64,000 nt of DNA from Rotaria sp. Silwood1 (taxonomy: Eukaryota; Rotifera; Eurotatoria; Philodinida; Philodinidae). Under the pieces are notes generated by a model. The model searched no databases. It was not told the origin of the DNA and saw only the letters and a program-made list of their open reading frames with translations. This document shows positions 13,868-28,200 of this stretch, one piece after another; position 1 is the stretch's first letter; the number at the start of each line of letters is the position of its first letter. The translations under genes and the position numbers were made by a program. The stretch spans positions 4,250,514 through 4,314,513 of the forward strand of contig CAJNOP010000001.1 in the NCBI GenBank assembly GCA_905250075.1, read 5' to 3'.

Positions 13868-14980
13868 ATCGTCATTCGTGTAGTTAAATAATTGTTACCC
13901 TATAGATACATAGAACTATGTTGCATACAGGAACAGGAGTGTTGTTTTTTGTTTTGTTTTCACAATTTAAACAAGTCCATGATGTTTATCTGTCCTGTAT
14001 TTTTCTTGTTGAAGTGAAAAAATTAGCTTATAGCTTATTTGTTTTATCCCCTGGCTTCAATAAATTACCTTTTAAATCAGTGGAAAATATTTATATGACT
14101 CGATGGTATTATTCTGGGTGTACAAAAAGTAAAAGGATGTAACGAGGAAGTATACATTCGAATCACCATCAAATTCGATGGTGAAGCTGAGAACTAGGGC
14201 TAGAGTGAGCTGAGCCATCTGGCTCAATTTATTAAGAAAAAAAATATGTCTTTCCAAAACGTCACTGGGAATTAGCTGAGTCTCCTTTGGTTCTGTCACT
14301 GATTAAAATATTCGCGCTTTAATGTGCTCAAGTCATGAACAAACACTGAAATGTTACAGTCGGTAAACTTACTTATTGCTCTGATGATTTTTTTTTATAC
14401 AGCCATTTTGACACAATACAAGCAAGGTTATGTTTTGTGAGATGAATGCAAATTAATGCATGATAAAAGCGATCATTCAACGGAATGTGTCTATCCTGTA
14501 GACGAACCAATACTTCATCTTATTTCGTTTTTCTCTAAAATTGAAGTGACATCTATAACAATGAAAAAAAATAAAAATTTGCTTATAAAAATTTTTTGAA
14601 AAGCATTTTAATTTTTTCTTTGATGAAATTTTATTCAAATTAAATCATCTAGAATATTTAAGAACTTGAATATTTTCTTTTCTCCAATGAAAATCTCTAC
14701 TGATAATCCACACATTCCATACATATATTAATGTTGTTTTTCTTGTTTTTTTACCCTAACATGTTGACTTTGATTTCAATCGGTCACATTTTTAAGTATT
14801 CCTTTTTTTTTTCTGAGTCATCAGATATCTACGATCAAGATATATTGATTTTTAAACAATAATAAATATTATTCGAATGATTAGTAACTAATAAGATATA
14901 ATTTTGGATATGAATAGACACTCATTTTTTTATATTTTATAGAGAATGATTAGATAATCATGTTTCTTTTTTTGCTTTAG
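13868..14980. other. Intergenic region with glycogen synthase 3' UTR
   Basis: About 1.1 kb between glycogen synthase and the PTCD2-like gene. AATAAA at 14059-14064, 192 bp past the stop, is a plausible polyadenylation signal. A small perfect hairpin (CACCATC and GATGGTG around six bases) lies near 14163-14182. Short open frames at 13918-14142 and 14072-14299 look accidental. Confidence 0.55.
14059..14064 (+). terminator. Candidate polyadenylation signal, glycogen synthase
   Basis: AATAAA 192 bp downstream of the stop codon. In such AT-rich DNA the hexamer is common, so support is limited to position. Confidence 0.35.
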
Positions 14981-17900
14981 ATGGCTGATATTCTTCGACG
15001 AGTTGCCCTTTTGGCTATCAATCGTAAGTTGATTTAAGTTTTTTAATTACGAATTAACTCGTTCGAGAATAATAATTTATGTAGAGACCGAGAGACCAAC
15101 ATTAAACCGATTTGAGTTTTCAAACTGATGCAAAACCAGAAACAACAACTATGAATTCTAGTTAGAATAGTATCATGAAATGTAATGGTAAGTTTTCTGT
15201 CTTGGACGATGCACTAGATTATTCTGTACAGACTTTTATTGACTTAAATTTAAAACATTGGAAAATTAACTTTTGATAAGCTTCCGTCTATGATTGAATA
15301 AATAGAGCATAGTTACTTCAACTATTTTTTTTCTTTTTCGTGCAACGTTCCTATCAAGTTAATCTTAGGCATGAAACAATGAGTCTATTTATATAATTTA
15401 TTCTCAAGATGATCACTTGATGAGATTCGAACCATATTCATTTTACTACTTGGACAGATCATAGAAAGAATAATCTAGTTCCAATTAAATAATAATTAAT
15501 AAATCCTCAAAGCTTTTACATTTACTAAGATGATTTCGAATGTATGAAAATCTTTATTTTCAAACAAATGAGAAATAACCTTTTGATTAAATATCAATCT
15601 TTGAATTATATGACAAAAAAAATTTCTTTTTTTTTATCTAGGTGCATCATGTGGAAAACTCCATATGCCAATTCGTACAGTATTTTCAAGTTCAGGTATT
15701 GGTATTGATAATTTTAAATTATCTCGAGATCAACATGCTTCACGTTATGCACCATCACTTGGTAAATATTTCATTTCATTATTTTAGTTTTAGTTATTTA
15801 TTGTTTTCCATTTAGATGCTTTTAAAAAGCGTTTTGTTGATTCTATTGAAGAACCAAATTCTCAAATCTTTACAGAAGATTTACGTAATATGATTATGTC
15901 AGCTGATAATGATCAAGAAATTGATATTGTTATTCAAGCATTAAAAAAGTCTTCAAAAAAACAAAAATTTTAATATTTTATTTTCTAAATTATTTTTTTA
16001 TTTTGTATTTAGATATAGTACAAATAAAGTTAAATTTAGTGATTATCATTTTGGTTCACCTATTATGCGTTTACTTTATATACAAAATAAAACTGATTTA
16101 GCTTTAGAATTATATATGAATGAAGTAAAAAAAAAACAAAAAATTTAATTAATAAAAATTTTAATTTTAAATATTTAAATAGGATTTAAAAAATATATTC
16201 AATGATTCTGCATCAGCACTTGTTCTTATGAATAAATTAATTGAAGAAAAACGTTATGATGATGCAATTAAAGTATTTGAACATGGTAGTAAACGTGGAT
16301 TTTCAACAACTAGTGGACGAACATATCCATCAGATGTTGTTATGTTAGCTATTGAAGGATTATTTCGAAAAGTAAAAATATTTTTATTGAAATAAAAATA
16401 TTACAAAAATTTTTTTTTCGTAGAATACAAAAGAAGCATTAGTGAAAGCAAAAGAAATTATTTCTAAAGTAAGAGAACGTGATTCTGATATAAATCCACG
16501 TACAGCTGCTATGGTTGCATTATTAGCTATTCAACAAGTAAAAAGAAAAAGAAAACAAACAATAGATTTTTATAATTTAAAAATTAATTGTCGATTTATT
16601 TTTAGGGTGAACCATCATTTGCTATGGAAATTTTAGGCGCTGTTCGAGTACAAAACTATACTATGATAAAAAATATTCGAGTATGAGAATGGTTTTTCAA
16701 TGAATATATTCAAAGATTAAAATTGGTTTTTTTTTCAGGCTATTTGTTATGCTGATATGGAACGAGTTGAAGAAGCTATAAATGTTGTTCAGTTACTTGC
16801 GGAACAAACACCAGTCAGTGCTGATCGTCGACGAGTTTTTCCACTTGTGGTTAGTAATATACAATTACAAAGTGTAGTAAAAGTATTGCATGTAACTCTA
16901 GTAAATGTTGATGTCTTTTCTTTCAAAAGATGCGCTATTGAACATTCTATTTGAATCTATTTTAGAAGTTTTAATAGACTGTTAACCAAGGAGGAAAGTA
17001 ACGAGCAAATTTATTGATTTAATTCTTTCATCTGGAAATATCTATTGAGCGAAAATCACAATTTCATATGAAATTTACGGAATCGAAGAATTTGAATCTG
17101 TAATTAAATATATCGTCTAAAAAAACAGTGAACTATATTCGCAAATTTCTAGATAAAACTTCCTCAACGCATCTCATAGGATGCATAACTGAAGTGATGA
17201 ACGATTTTGATTTTTCACATCGTCTGCAATAGTCCATTTTTATCTAACATTGATTTTATTAAAGCGTACCTTAGTTATCAATCATAAAATGAATATCTAT
17301 TTTTGGCTACTTCTTAATTGCGGACAAAATCGCAGACCTCACCCACACTGTCGGCATGCTAATTGGTTTGATTTTCGTCCGCAATCAAGAAGACACGCTA
17401 TTTTTCTCGTGTGAAAAATAACACGATGATACGCATAAAAATTTGCTTCCATGATTCGAGTAGAATATATAATGGCACATCGTTTGAAATAAAGAAATCA
17501 TCAACTTGTTATTCTATTCCTAAACAAATTTATATGCAAAACAAAGACTGTCGTAAAACTTTTGCCACATTCGATATAATTGAAGAATTTCCTTTGATAG
17601 ATGAGACATATCCGATTGGCTGCTGAAAAATTAAATGATCCAAATCTTTTAACACGTTTTGAAGAATTATCAAAAATGGTTTTAAAAAATAATCGTTTAT
17701 CAACAACTGATTTACCAGAATTTCTTGGTGAACCAATCAAGTACAATGATCCTATTCTTTTTTTTTTGTATATTTTTTGAAATATCAATTCATTTTATTT
17801 TAGTCGTCGTGGTCCTGCCAGACAGGGTACACAACGAAATATTCTTGGTAACTTTCAACGAAATGTTGGAGAATTTGTAAATATTAAATTGAAAAAAAAA

Positions 17901-19018
17901 CCCAAAGAAATGTATTATTTTTAAAATTGTTTTTATAGCGTAATCGTGGAGAATTTAATCAACAATCAAATAATTTCCGGCAAGGAAATACAGGTGGATT
18001 TAATCGATCATTTGGAGGATTTAATAGAGATAATCGATTTGGATATAACAATTTTCAAAGACAAGATCTTAGTTATGAACGACGGTATGTGAAATCTTAA
18101 CACTAAATACAGATTTATATGGACGTATAAAGTTTTTTTTCTTACAAAAAAACGAAATTTCCCAAGTAGATCTATGTTCATAAATAATACTGTTGAGTCT
18201 GTCAATATGCAACTGTGTTAAAGAAAAACGCCTCACAGAGAATAAAGAAAGAGAAAAATGTAAATGAAAAGGTTATAGATAATTAAAGTTAATTTTAATA
18301 CTTCTCCACAAATCACTTTTGAAATTGCTAAACTATCAACAAGGTTTTTCTTATCGATACAATTTTGATTGTTATATTACGACTATTGATAGATTGCGGA
18401 AGGACAAGTAAAATGAATCCTTCATTTATCAAAATCAAGAGAATAAAAGCGTGTCGCGACAGCCCTGTATTTTGTCATCATATGATTAAGAGTGTCTCAC
18501 GCAAATAAGAAAGAAAAGCCTTATCTAATTACATGGTTAATTTTATTATTAAAGAAAATGGAAGGATATTTTCGTTTTAAAATCTTATGTAAGTTATCTT
18601 TGATTAATCAATTCTATGACATCTATATGAAATATTGAAGATGATAATTTCTTTGGTTTAATTTGTTTCTATACAATATTATTCGTTGTTTTTTTTTAGC
18701 TCACAAAACGCCTTTGGAGATGGTTATCAACGTAATAATGAGAATGATCGATTTCCAACTCGTAATCGAAGTTCATCACTTAATGAATATTCTCGTCAAG
18801 AAGGTCGTAATCAACAGCAATATCAATCATTTTCACGTTTAAATCGTAGTGATAGTGGATCGTCACCAACACGGCGTTTTGGAAATCCAAATACAAGTGA
18901 ATCAAAACGAAACACTGAAAATGATCTTAATTTAAAACAAACAAAACCAAAACGTCCATCAAATGAAGATACTCAAACACAAGAACAAAGTCCGTGGGAA
19001 CGATCAACTCGTCATTGA
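14981..19018 (+). CDS. PTCD2: PTCD2-like mitochondrial pentatricopeptide protein with Asn/Arg/Gly-rich tail
   Basis: Exons: 14981-15023, 15642-15761, 15816-15948, 16013-16124, 16183-16371, 16424-16537, 16606-16680, 16739-16849, 17601-17740, 17804-17876, 17939-18084, 18700-19018; about 524 residues versus about 388 in human PTCD2. The start MADILRRVALLAINRAS is Arg-containing and poor in acidic residues, consistent with a mitochondrial targeting signal. The segment VKFSDYHFGSPIMRLLY resembles the PTCD2/MRPS27 family motif, and helical-pair repeats follow. Known family members act on mitochondrial RNA; human PTCD2 is linked to cytochrome b transcript processing. From exon 10 onward the protein turns into low complexity rich in Asn, Arg, Gly and Phe (for example GGFNRSFGGFNRDNRFGYNN), then a Ser/Asn/Gln-rich end. 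That tail is not part of the usual family. MRPS27 is the alternative assignment. The ATG follows an acceptor-like TTTGCTTTAG directly. Confidence 0.75.
17296..17408. repeat. Small palindromic element in a PTCD2 intron
   Basis: The arm TTCTTAATTGCGGACAAAAT near 17311-17330 is nearly the reverse complement of ATTTTCGTCCGCAATCAAGA near 17371-17390, and similarity extends outward into a T-rich flank on each side. The whole unit is about 110 bp inside the 751-bp intron 16850-17600. It could be a tiny MITE or foldback remnant; no target duplication was assigned. Confidence 0.55.
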
Positions 19019-19233
19019 TTGCTAAGCAAATGTCTTTAGGATATTTACACACATAGTATTCGTTCTGTCATATTTCTCGTTTTGTGTTGTTTTTCTTTTG
19101 CGTTTGATACTTGTTACGAATAAGTGATGTGCGTTATTGATTACATAAAAAAGAAAACCACATAACAATATATATAAATATATTGTTCATAGGAAAAAAA
19201 ATAATTTAGTTTGTTTCTTCAGATTGAAAAAAA

Positions 19234-22200
19234 ATGTCAACGGTAGATACCCGGTTTCCTGCTTTATTAGAGCAGTTTGCCGGTGATTTGCAGAGTCCAA
19301 ATGAAGACACACGTCGTCGAGCAACAGACGAGCTCTACGAACGTATTGTTGCTCAATATGCTGATGTAAGTGAGATCTATATCAATTCTCAACAGATAGG
19401 CATGAAATTTTTCCACTTAAAAAATGGTTTAAACAAGATACTTTGTACAGAATTAATTAATCATTGATTTTTTTTGCTGTAGAATTTAGATAGAATAATG
19501 TTAGATGATTGTAATAATAGGAAAAAAAGGATAGTTAATAGTATTTTTGAATATGAAACAATCTTTTATTCGATTTGGAATTTCTAGAGTATCAGTCGAA
19601 AGATAAAAGAATTAATAATTGAGAGTGCTTTCTCACTGTCTTCAACATCATTATTCATATCTGAGGATGATGTATTATAGGCATTAATACAAAAAAAAAG
19701 AACTCATTCTCAGTCCAATTGAGTCTTATTGACATACTCATTGATTTCGTAAAAAACCTATTGAGGATGCCATTGTTGAAAACTAGAGACTAAAATTGAA
19801 TGGAACGAACTTCAATGCTTGTTTTTATTTTGTATATAGGCTCCTTCTGATGTTGTTACAAGTATTGCTGAACAAGTACAAGATTTTGTTCGAAAGAAAA
19901 TGGGTAATCCAAATGATGTCAATGAAAATCGCGCTGCCCTTCTTGTTATTCGTATGTTTCAATTATTTTGTTTTTCTTCATAATTATATAATCTATCTAT
20001 CGCTATATATTTAGTTTCTTTTATTTGTGTTGGACAAAATTTCTACACTGAATTAAGTAATAAATTAGAACCAACATTACGCGGTTATAAACAAATGTCA
20101 GTTGACGCTAATTTATGTGAATTAGTTGTCAAATTAACATGTATTCTTGTCAAAGTAATAACATATTGATCTATTTATTTATTTATTTATTTATTAAAAT
20201 GAAATTGAATATAGGGTTGTGGTCGAATGAGTATTGATCAGTTTTCACATGATGTACCTAAAGCAATTGAACGTATATCACGTGATGAAAAACATGAAAC
20301 AAGACGTTATAGTGGTATAACAATTTTAAGAGAAATTGCTCTTGCTGCTCCATCACGTTATTATCATTTAATAACACCTGTTGAACAATTTTTTGAACAA
20401 CTTTTCGTTACAATGGCAGATCCAAAAGTATGTATAAAACAAAAAAAAAGGTTTCATTTTATGAATTTTCTAATTTGTTGTTTTTTTTAAGCAATATATT
20501 CGTGAAGCATTTGCTGAAACAATGCATGCAACACTTATTGTTCTTATTGATCGAGAACGTGAAGAACAAAAAAATAATAGTAGTGAAATAACAACAGGAA
20601 AAGATTTAACAAGTAGTAATATAAGTCATGCTATCAGTACAGAATCCAATACATTTATTAAAGCATATAATGTTTGTTTGAATTGTTTTTTTCAATGAAA
20701 TTATTTCATATGTGAGATTTGTTTGTTATTTATTTAGATGGCTTATACAGAAGCAATGAAATGTTTAACAGTTGATTCAGCAAAACATAAAAATACACAA
20801 AGAGAAGATCGAATTCATGGAGGACTTTTATTACTTAATGAATTATTACGAGTATCGGATGTCAAATTTGAAGTAACTTTAATGAGAAATTATCGATATT
20901 ATATTCGTGATTTTCTTCTTTTTTACAGAATATTTGTCAAGATTTGATTCATCCATATAGTGCACCGAAACCTAAACCTATTTCATATAAAGTAAGAATA
21001 AGAAATTTTTTGTTAAAAATCAAAAATCTTTTATAAAAAAAACCTATAATATTGATCAATAAAATGAATAATTGATAGTGACGATGATGATGAATGTGAA
21101 TAAATATCTATATTAAAAAACAATAATTGTAAATGCTTAGATGAGTTTATAATTAATGCAAATGAATACTAAAAATTACTTTTCACTGTAACATACATGT
21201 TATAGCAAACATTCGAACATAGTAATAAACTAATAAAAGATCGTTTAAAGACCAGCAATAAAAAAAAAGTCATTCTTCAATTAGAAGACACTGGAAGAAT
21301 GGAACTCTTATCGATTTCATCGCTTCAGCATCTATTGAAGGCACACGATTTTTCATAATATAACTATGGAATTGATTATAAAAACGCTTTCAGATAGATG
21401 TAGTAAACTATCAATAAAATTTCATTATATAACAACGATCGATAAAGCCCGTCGAGTCTAAATTTTTTGGAGTCGGACTCGACTCAACTGTACTTTCGTA
21501 CTTTCAATTAACTTTTCTAATCGAAATTGAATAGTCGCTCTGAAGATACGAGATACTATTCCCTGGTCATTTTGTATTCGGTGACTAGTACACTTTACAC
21601 ATTTCTCAGACGGCTACCTTCCATCAAGTTCAAAATTGTTGAACCTAAGTTGAAGAAAAGTTTCAGATTCTGATCTGACCGAGTCTATCGTCTACTAACC
21701 GATGCTGATTTGATCACTGCATTCACTTTCAAATGTTTGAAATGAATGGTTGAAGAACTGACAGTTATCATAATCTATTCAAGAGAGAAAAACGAATTCT
21801 TGTGTACTCCAATGAATTGTGTAAAATACGATCCAGAACTCAAAAGAGTCTGACTTTGTTGATTTATATAGATATTATACTATACTAGAGATTAGAAAGG
21901 GACCACATCCAATTCTTATGTTTAACTGAATTTAGCATTGACGTATCTCTACGAGCGATCGGTCAACATATACTTATCAGTTTTACTTTTGCATTTATTA
22001 ACGAGAAAAGAAGAATTACTCAATATTTTTTTCTTTTGGTCAATCAAAACTTATATGTATTGTTAAATTCTTTCATTCTATTTCAATTTCATCTAAAATA
22101 AATATTTATGTTAATAATTAAAAAAAACTTTAATTTCTTAGGATGTACATCGTGCTCGTGTTGCTTTAACATTTGAACGCACTGGTCCATTATCCCCTAT

Positions 22201-25200
22201 GGATTTAATTGATAATCCTGAACAATCTCAAATTCAAGTTCAATCATCTTTTATACGTTCAATAATGTTAGAAAATTTTCTCAATATTTGTAATCAAGTA
22301 TTTCAATATCGTCAACAACCAAAATCTATGATAGCTAATGTTTTAATACGTATATTACCACGTTTAGCATCATTAAATTATAAATTATTTTCTCATCAAC
22401 CATATGTTGATGCAACAATGAATTTTATATTTGAACGTATTAATTCACGTGAATTAAAAGAACGTCAATTAGCATTTCATGCATTAGGTTTAATGATATT
22501 AGCTGATAAAACAAGTCGAATAAATGATACAGATTTATTAATAACAACAACACCAATAACAAAAGATATGTCAAAAATATTAGATTGTTTAAAACAAACA
22601 TTTATACCACTATCATCAATAAATACATCATTAACAACAACACATTCACATCGTCGTAATAATTCAACACAATCATCAAATCCATCATTACAACAACAAT
22701 CATTATCAATAAATAATTTATTATCATGTCGATATTCATCACCTGATTCAAGTGTTTTCGCTTGTATAACCATGATTGGTGAAGCTGGTCCAGATGCATC
22801 GAAATGTTTAGATATATTATTAGAATATTTATTACATTGTGGTTTAAATCATTCATTATTATTTTGTTTAGATAAATTATGTTCAATGCCATTAATACAT
22901 ACAGATACAAAACGTAAAATTCATCAAGGTTTATTAGAAAATCTTCGTTTAATTTTAAGTAATCCATTATCATATAATACAAATTTAACAAATGAACAAA
23001 ATGATATTGTTATAATTGCATTACAAACATTAAGAATATTTGATTTTGAAGCACAAGCTATTGAACCATATTTTATTGATATATTAAATATACGTTTTAT
23101 TGAACATGATATTGTACGTATTAGAATTGAATCAATTATAACAATAACACATTTATTAAGAAAATTATTATTACCAATATCACAAACAATATTATCATCA
23201 AATACAACATCATCATTAATAGCAGCTAATAAATTACGTATTAAAATAGGACATATAACACAACGAATATTAACAATTGGTGTAACAGATTTAGATCCTG
23301 ATGTACGTTATAATGTTTTTCTAACATTACAAGATGATTTTAAACAATTTTTAGCTAAATCTGAAGCATTAGAATTATTATTTTTTTCTGTACATGATGA
23401 ATGTCATGAAATAAGAGAATTAGCATTAAGTCTTATTGGACGTTTATCAAATATAAATCCAGCTTATGTTTTACCACCATTAAGACATTTATTATTACAA
23501 TTATTAACTGAATTAGAAATTGGTTGTTCATTAAGTGGAAAAGAACAAGCATCAAGATTATTAGGACAACTAATTGCAAATACACCAAGAATTGTTAGAC
23601 CATATATGCAATCAATTACTCAAGTATGATTTGGAAAAATTATTTTTTTTTCTTATCAAAAGTTTAATTTGAGTTATAAAGTTTGTATGTAATGAAAAGC
23701 TTCAAAATGATAAGCTGTATGTTATTATGATCATTCATTTTTTAATTTTTATGATATTCATATATAAGTCATGTAAAAATAATCTTTTTTAACTAAACAC
23801 ACAATTGAATAAGATTCTAATCATTTATAGTTAATATGAAAACTAATGATAATCATCAACATAGATTCGTGTTAAAAAAGATCGAATATTTGAAACTTTT
23901 AAGGAGAAATAGTTAAACTTTATATTGAATATTTATTGATATAATGCTTTTTGTCGTGAATTATTACTTACTGAAACAATTGGTAGAGATACAACAAATC
24001 TTAAATAGGTTTAGAATAAGATTTGGATTTGTTTTTGGATCAAATTCAAATGCTAAGAATTTGGTTCTAAACTTCAGCATATTTGTCTAATAGTGTCGCA
24101 TCTTGAGTAAAGTAGATCTTTATTGATGGCATCTTATCTTAACAAAGCCTGTAAAATTTGAATCATTTGAGGCCAAACTCAAATCGAATTCAAACTAAAT
24201 AATACCAAATTGTAAAGCTTTGCATTTGTCGTACTTGTCAACGATTGATAAGCTAACAAGCAAGTTTTATTTGTATAATCAGTATTGAATAGCTATGAAA
24301 AGATATATACATAGACATATTACAGGAGAAACTAGAACCTAGGGCAATTTAAAATTTTCGTCTTCCGTTAGAGAAATCAAAACAGAAGTATAGTTGAAGT
24401 GTGAAGCAAAGAATCATATCACACCGACACTATAATTTTAATTTGCTCTTAGGAGAATTCATAATTGTCTTAGGTTTTAATTTCTCCTATCATATATGTA
24501 TATGTACACGTTTGAGGATATGATTCTTTCCAGTCTACATGTCTAATGAACATTCTATTGTTGTAACTCATTATAAGAATTAAGACATAATGCAAAAACC
24601 AAATGTTACAGTTTGAAGATTGACAAATTTTGTTACTTTCCATTTCGATTCAATTCTCAATACTTGATTTTTAAGGTTATTTCAAGACATTGACATAAAG
24701 TCAATATTTATCAGATTTCAATCCGACTGTACTCAGAAACAAGTTATTGATGAGCCTCGACGATTAAATGACTAGATGGTTTCGCCATTTACTCTTCATA
24801 CGATTCAAATTGAATAAAAAAATCGATATTAGTTTGATATTTAAATGGTCAGTATATGAGTTACTTTTTTTTCTAACGAATAAATTTCCATTTGTGTAGT
24901 TTACTTATTTTTTCAAGTAATTGAACTGTTATTTTGTTTTTTTTTAATATGCGCATATATATGTCGGATAGTATATGAAAAACATAAATTATATGTATAT
25001 TGATCATTCAATTTTGATTTTGAAGACATTTTTCGGATGTTATTCGATTACTCTGCTATTGGATTGATGAACTGAGGCAAGCATATATTAGTAATCAATT
25101 TTTCTTTAACACTTTCTTGACTCATACACTTACCAAAATGAATATAAAATTAATCGAATACCTATAAATTTTCTTTAATTCTAGGCTCTATTACCATTAA

Positions 25201-28200
25201 TAAAACAACATGAACAACATTCAAATGTTCTTATGGCTTTAGTAAGAACAGTTGGTGAACAAGCTCAAGTTTGTGGTATTGATTTAGATCAACGTGTACA
25301 TGATCTATTTCCTATTCTAATAAATATGATGCAAGATACATCAAATTATCGTAAACGTGAAGTTGCTCTATGGACAATAGGTCAAATAGTTGAAAGTTGT
25401 TGTTATGTTATTGAACCATTACAAAAATATCCTATTTTACTTGATGTTCTATTACAATTTTTAAAATCTCCTGAAATTCCATTTCGTCGTGAAACAATAC
25501 GTGTACTTGGATTTCTTGGTGCAATTGATCCATATCATGTACGTTCAACAAATGATCCATTACGTTCATTATCATTTGATGTAAATGATATAACATCAAC
25601 ACATCGTGTACGTGCACAACCAGATCCAATTGAAATATCTTCAAATGAATTATTAGTTGCATCAGGTGCACAATCCTTACATGATTTTTATACATCAATG
25701 GCTATATATGTTTGTTTACGTGTATTAAAAGATCCTAATAGTCCACAATTACATTTAAAAGCTGTTCAAGCTATATCAATTATTCTTCAATGGTTGGGTA
25801 GTTCATGTACACAATATGTTTCACTTGTATTACCACGTTTATTATCTGTTGTACGTAGTACAGATGATAGAAATTTAGTACCATATTTTCGACAAATAAA
25901 TATAATAATAATATCAATAAAAAGTTCAATTATACAATATGTTAATGATGTTGTTCAATTAATTCGTGATTATTGGGATACACATACAGATTTACAAATT
26001 TTACTTATACAAACAATTGAATCATTAGCTGCTGCATTAGATAATGAATTTCGTCATTATATACATTTATTATTACCATTTGTTATGAAAACATTTCGTA
26101 TTGATTCAAATGTATTAAATATAAATAGTTTAACAACAAATCAAAATCAAGATAGACAATTAATATTATCACAAATGTTTTCAACATTAAATAAATTTGG
26201 TAAAACATTAAAACCACATTTTAATGTTGTTTTACCATCAATATTAGATATAGCATCAACAAATACATATCCAATAAAATTACGACAAGAAGCATTAGAT
26301 ACAATTGAACAATTAGCTGATAAAGTTTTTCTAAGTGATTATGTATCAGCTATATTACAAATATTATTAAGAATTATACGTAAAACAACACAATTACAAA
26401 TGAAATGTTTAGATATAATATTAATTATAGCACAACAAATGGGTAAACATTTTCTTGTATTTAATACACTTGTATCAAAAACAATGGATGATATGAAATT
26501 ACAACATTCAAAATATGAATTATATATATCAAAATTAAAGGATTCATCATTTGTTGATGTACAAACAGAAACAATATCAAATATAAATCAATTATCAAAT
26601 CAAACAACAAATGAACCAATACGAAGAAATGATGATAAAGTTTTATATACAATACGAACAGAACAATTACGACAACATTGGTCACAAGCTATGCAAAGAA
26701 ATGCTAAAGATTTACCAATGTGGTTAAATAAATTTCAACAACTTGTTTTAGAACAATCACCTGTTTATCCATTACGTGCTATGGGTACTTGTTTAGCACA
26801 AGTATCACCATCAATTCCACGTGATTTATTTAATGCATCATTTATATCATGTTGGAGTGAATTAAATTCTCATGATAGACAAAGTTTAACAAGTGCATTA
26901 ACATATGTTTTATCTGTATCTGATAAACCAGATGTTATACAAACAATATTAAATTTAGCAGAATTTCGTAATCATTGTGATTTAAAATTAAAATTAGAAC
27001 GACAACAAAAAACAAATCGTCGTAATGAAGATATAAATTTAAATGATACAAATGATGACGTACATAATGATAAAGATAAAAATAAAAAAAAAGATACGAA
27101 TATTGATAATGATGATGATATTGAACGTTCATTAATAAATATACATTTATTAAGTGAAAAAGCATTTAGTGTTCGAGCTTATGCTAAAGCATTAAGATAT
27201 AAAGAAGAAGAATTTCAACGACAACATGATACAGCATCAGTTAATCAAGCATCAATTACATCTGATATTGTTGAATCATTAATTAGTATTAATCATGAAT
27301 TACAACAATCAGAAGCTGCGTACGGTGCATTACAATATGCTAAACATCATAATATTAAAATAAAAGGTCTTTGGTATGAAAAATTAAATCAATGGGAACG
27401 TGCATTAAGAAATTATGAATTTCTTAAAACTAATGATCCAACTAATATGGATATACATTTAGGACGTATGAGATGTATGCAAGCGCTTGGTTCATGGGCT
27501 GAATTAAAAGAGTTAGCATGTCAAGTATGGGATTTAACTGAACAACTTCGTGATGAACAACCTGTATCAATGTTACCATTTACAACAAGTCTGATTGATA
27601 GAAATTCTTCATCAACATCATTAAATTATAGTCAAAGTATTATTAATGGACGTGAATTAAAAAAAACTTTACAACAAAAAATTGCACCAATGGCAACACG
27701 TTCTGCATGGAGTCTTGGTAATATGGCTGATATGGAAAAATATTATATTCATATACCAGATACAAAGTTTGAAGGAGCTTATTATCGTGCTGTTGATGCT
27801 ATTAGAAATGATAATTATAGACAAGCACAAGATTCAATTGATTTAGCAAGAGAATTATTAGATGTTGAATTAACAACATTAGCTAATGAAAGTTATAATC
27901 GAGCTTATTCAGGTAATTATTTAGTTTTTTTATTTATTTTTAAATTTATAAATATGATTTGACTGTGTCTGCATTGCTAAATAACAATTACAACAACATG
28001 TTGATTAGCTGAAAATGTGCGAAGAATTGTATAATGTTCTAGAGTATGCGAATTTTTGTTAACAGATAGAAGTATTCGTAACAATATTTAACATTGATAA
28101 CTTAAAGTAAATATGTAAGCAAACAAATGCTTCAATAGATCGTATAAACGGATATTGTGATATCTCTAGGTAAAACTCAATCGAGACGAATTTGAAAAGT

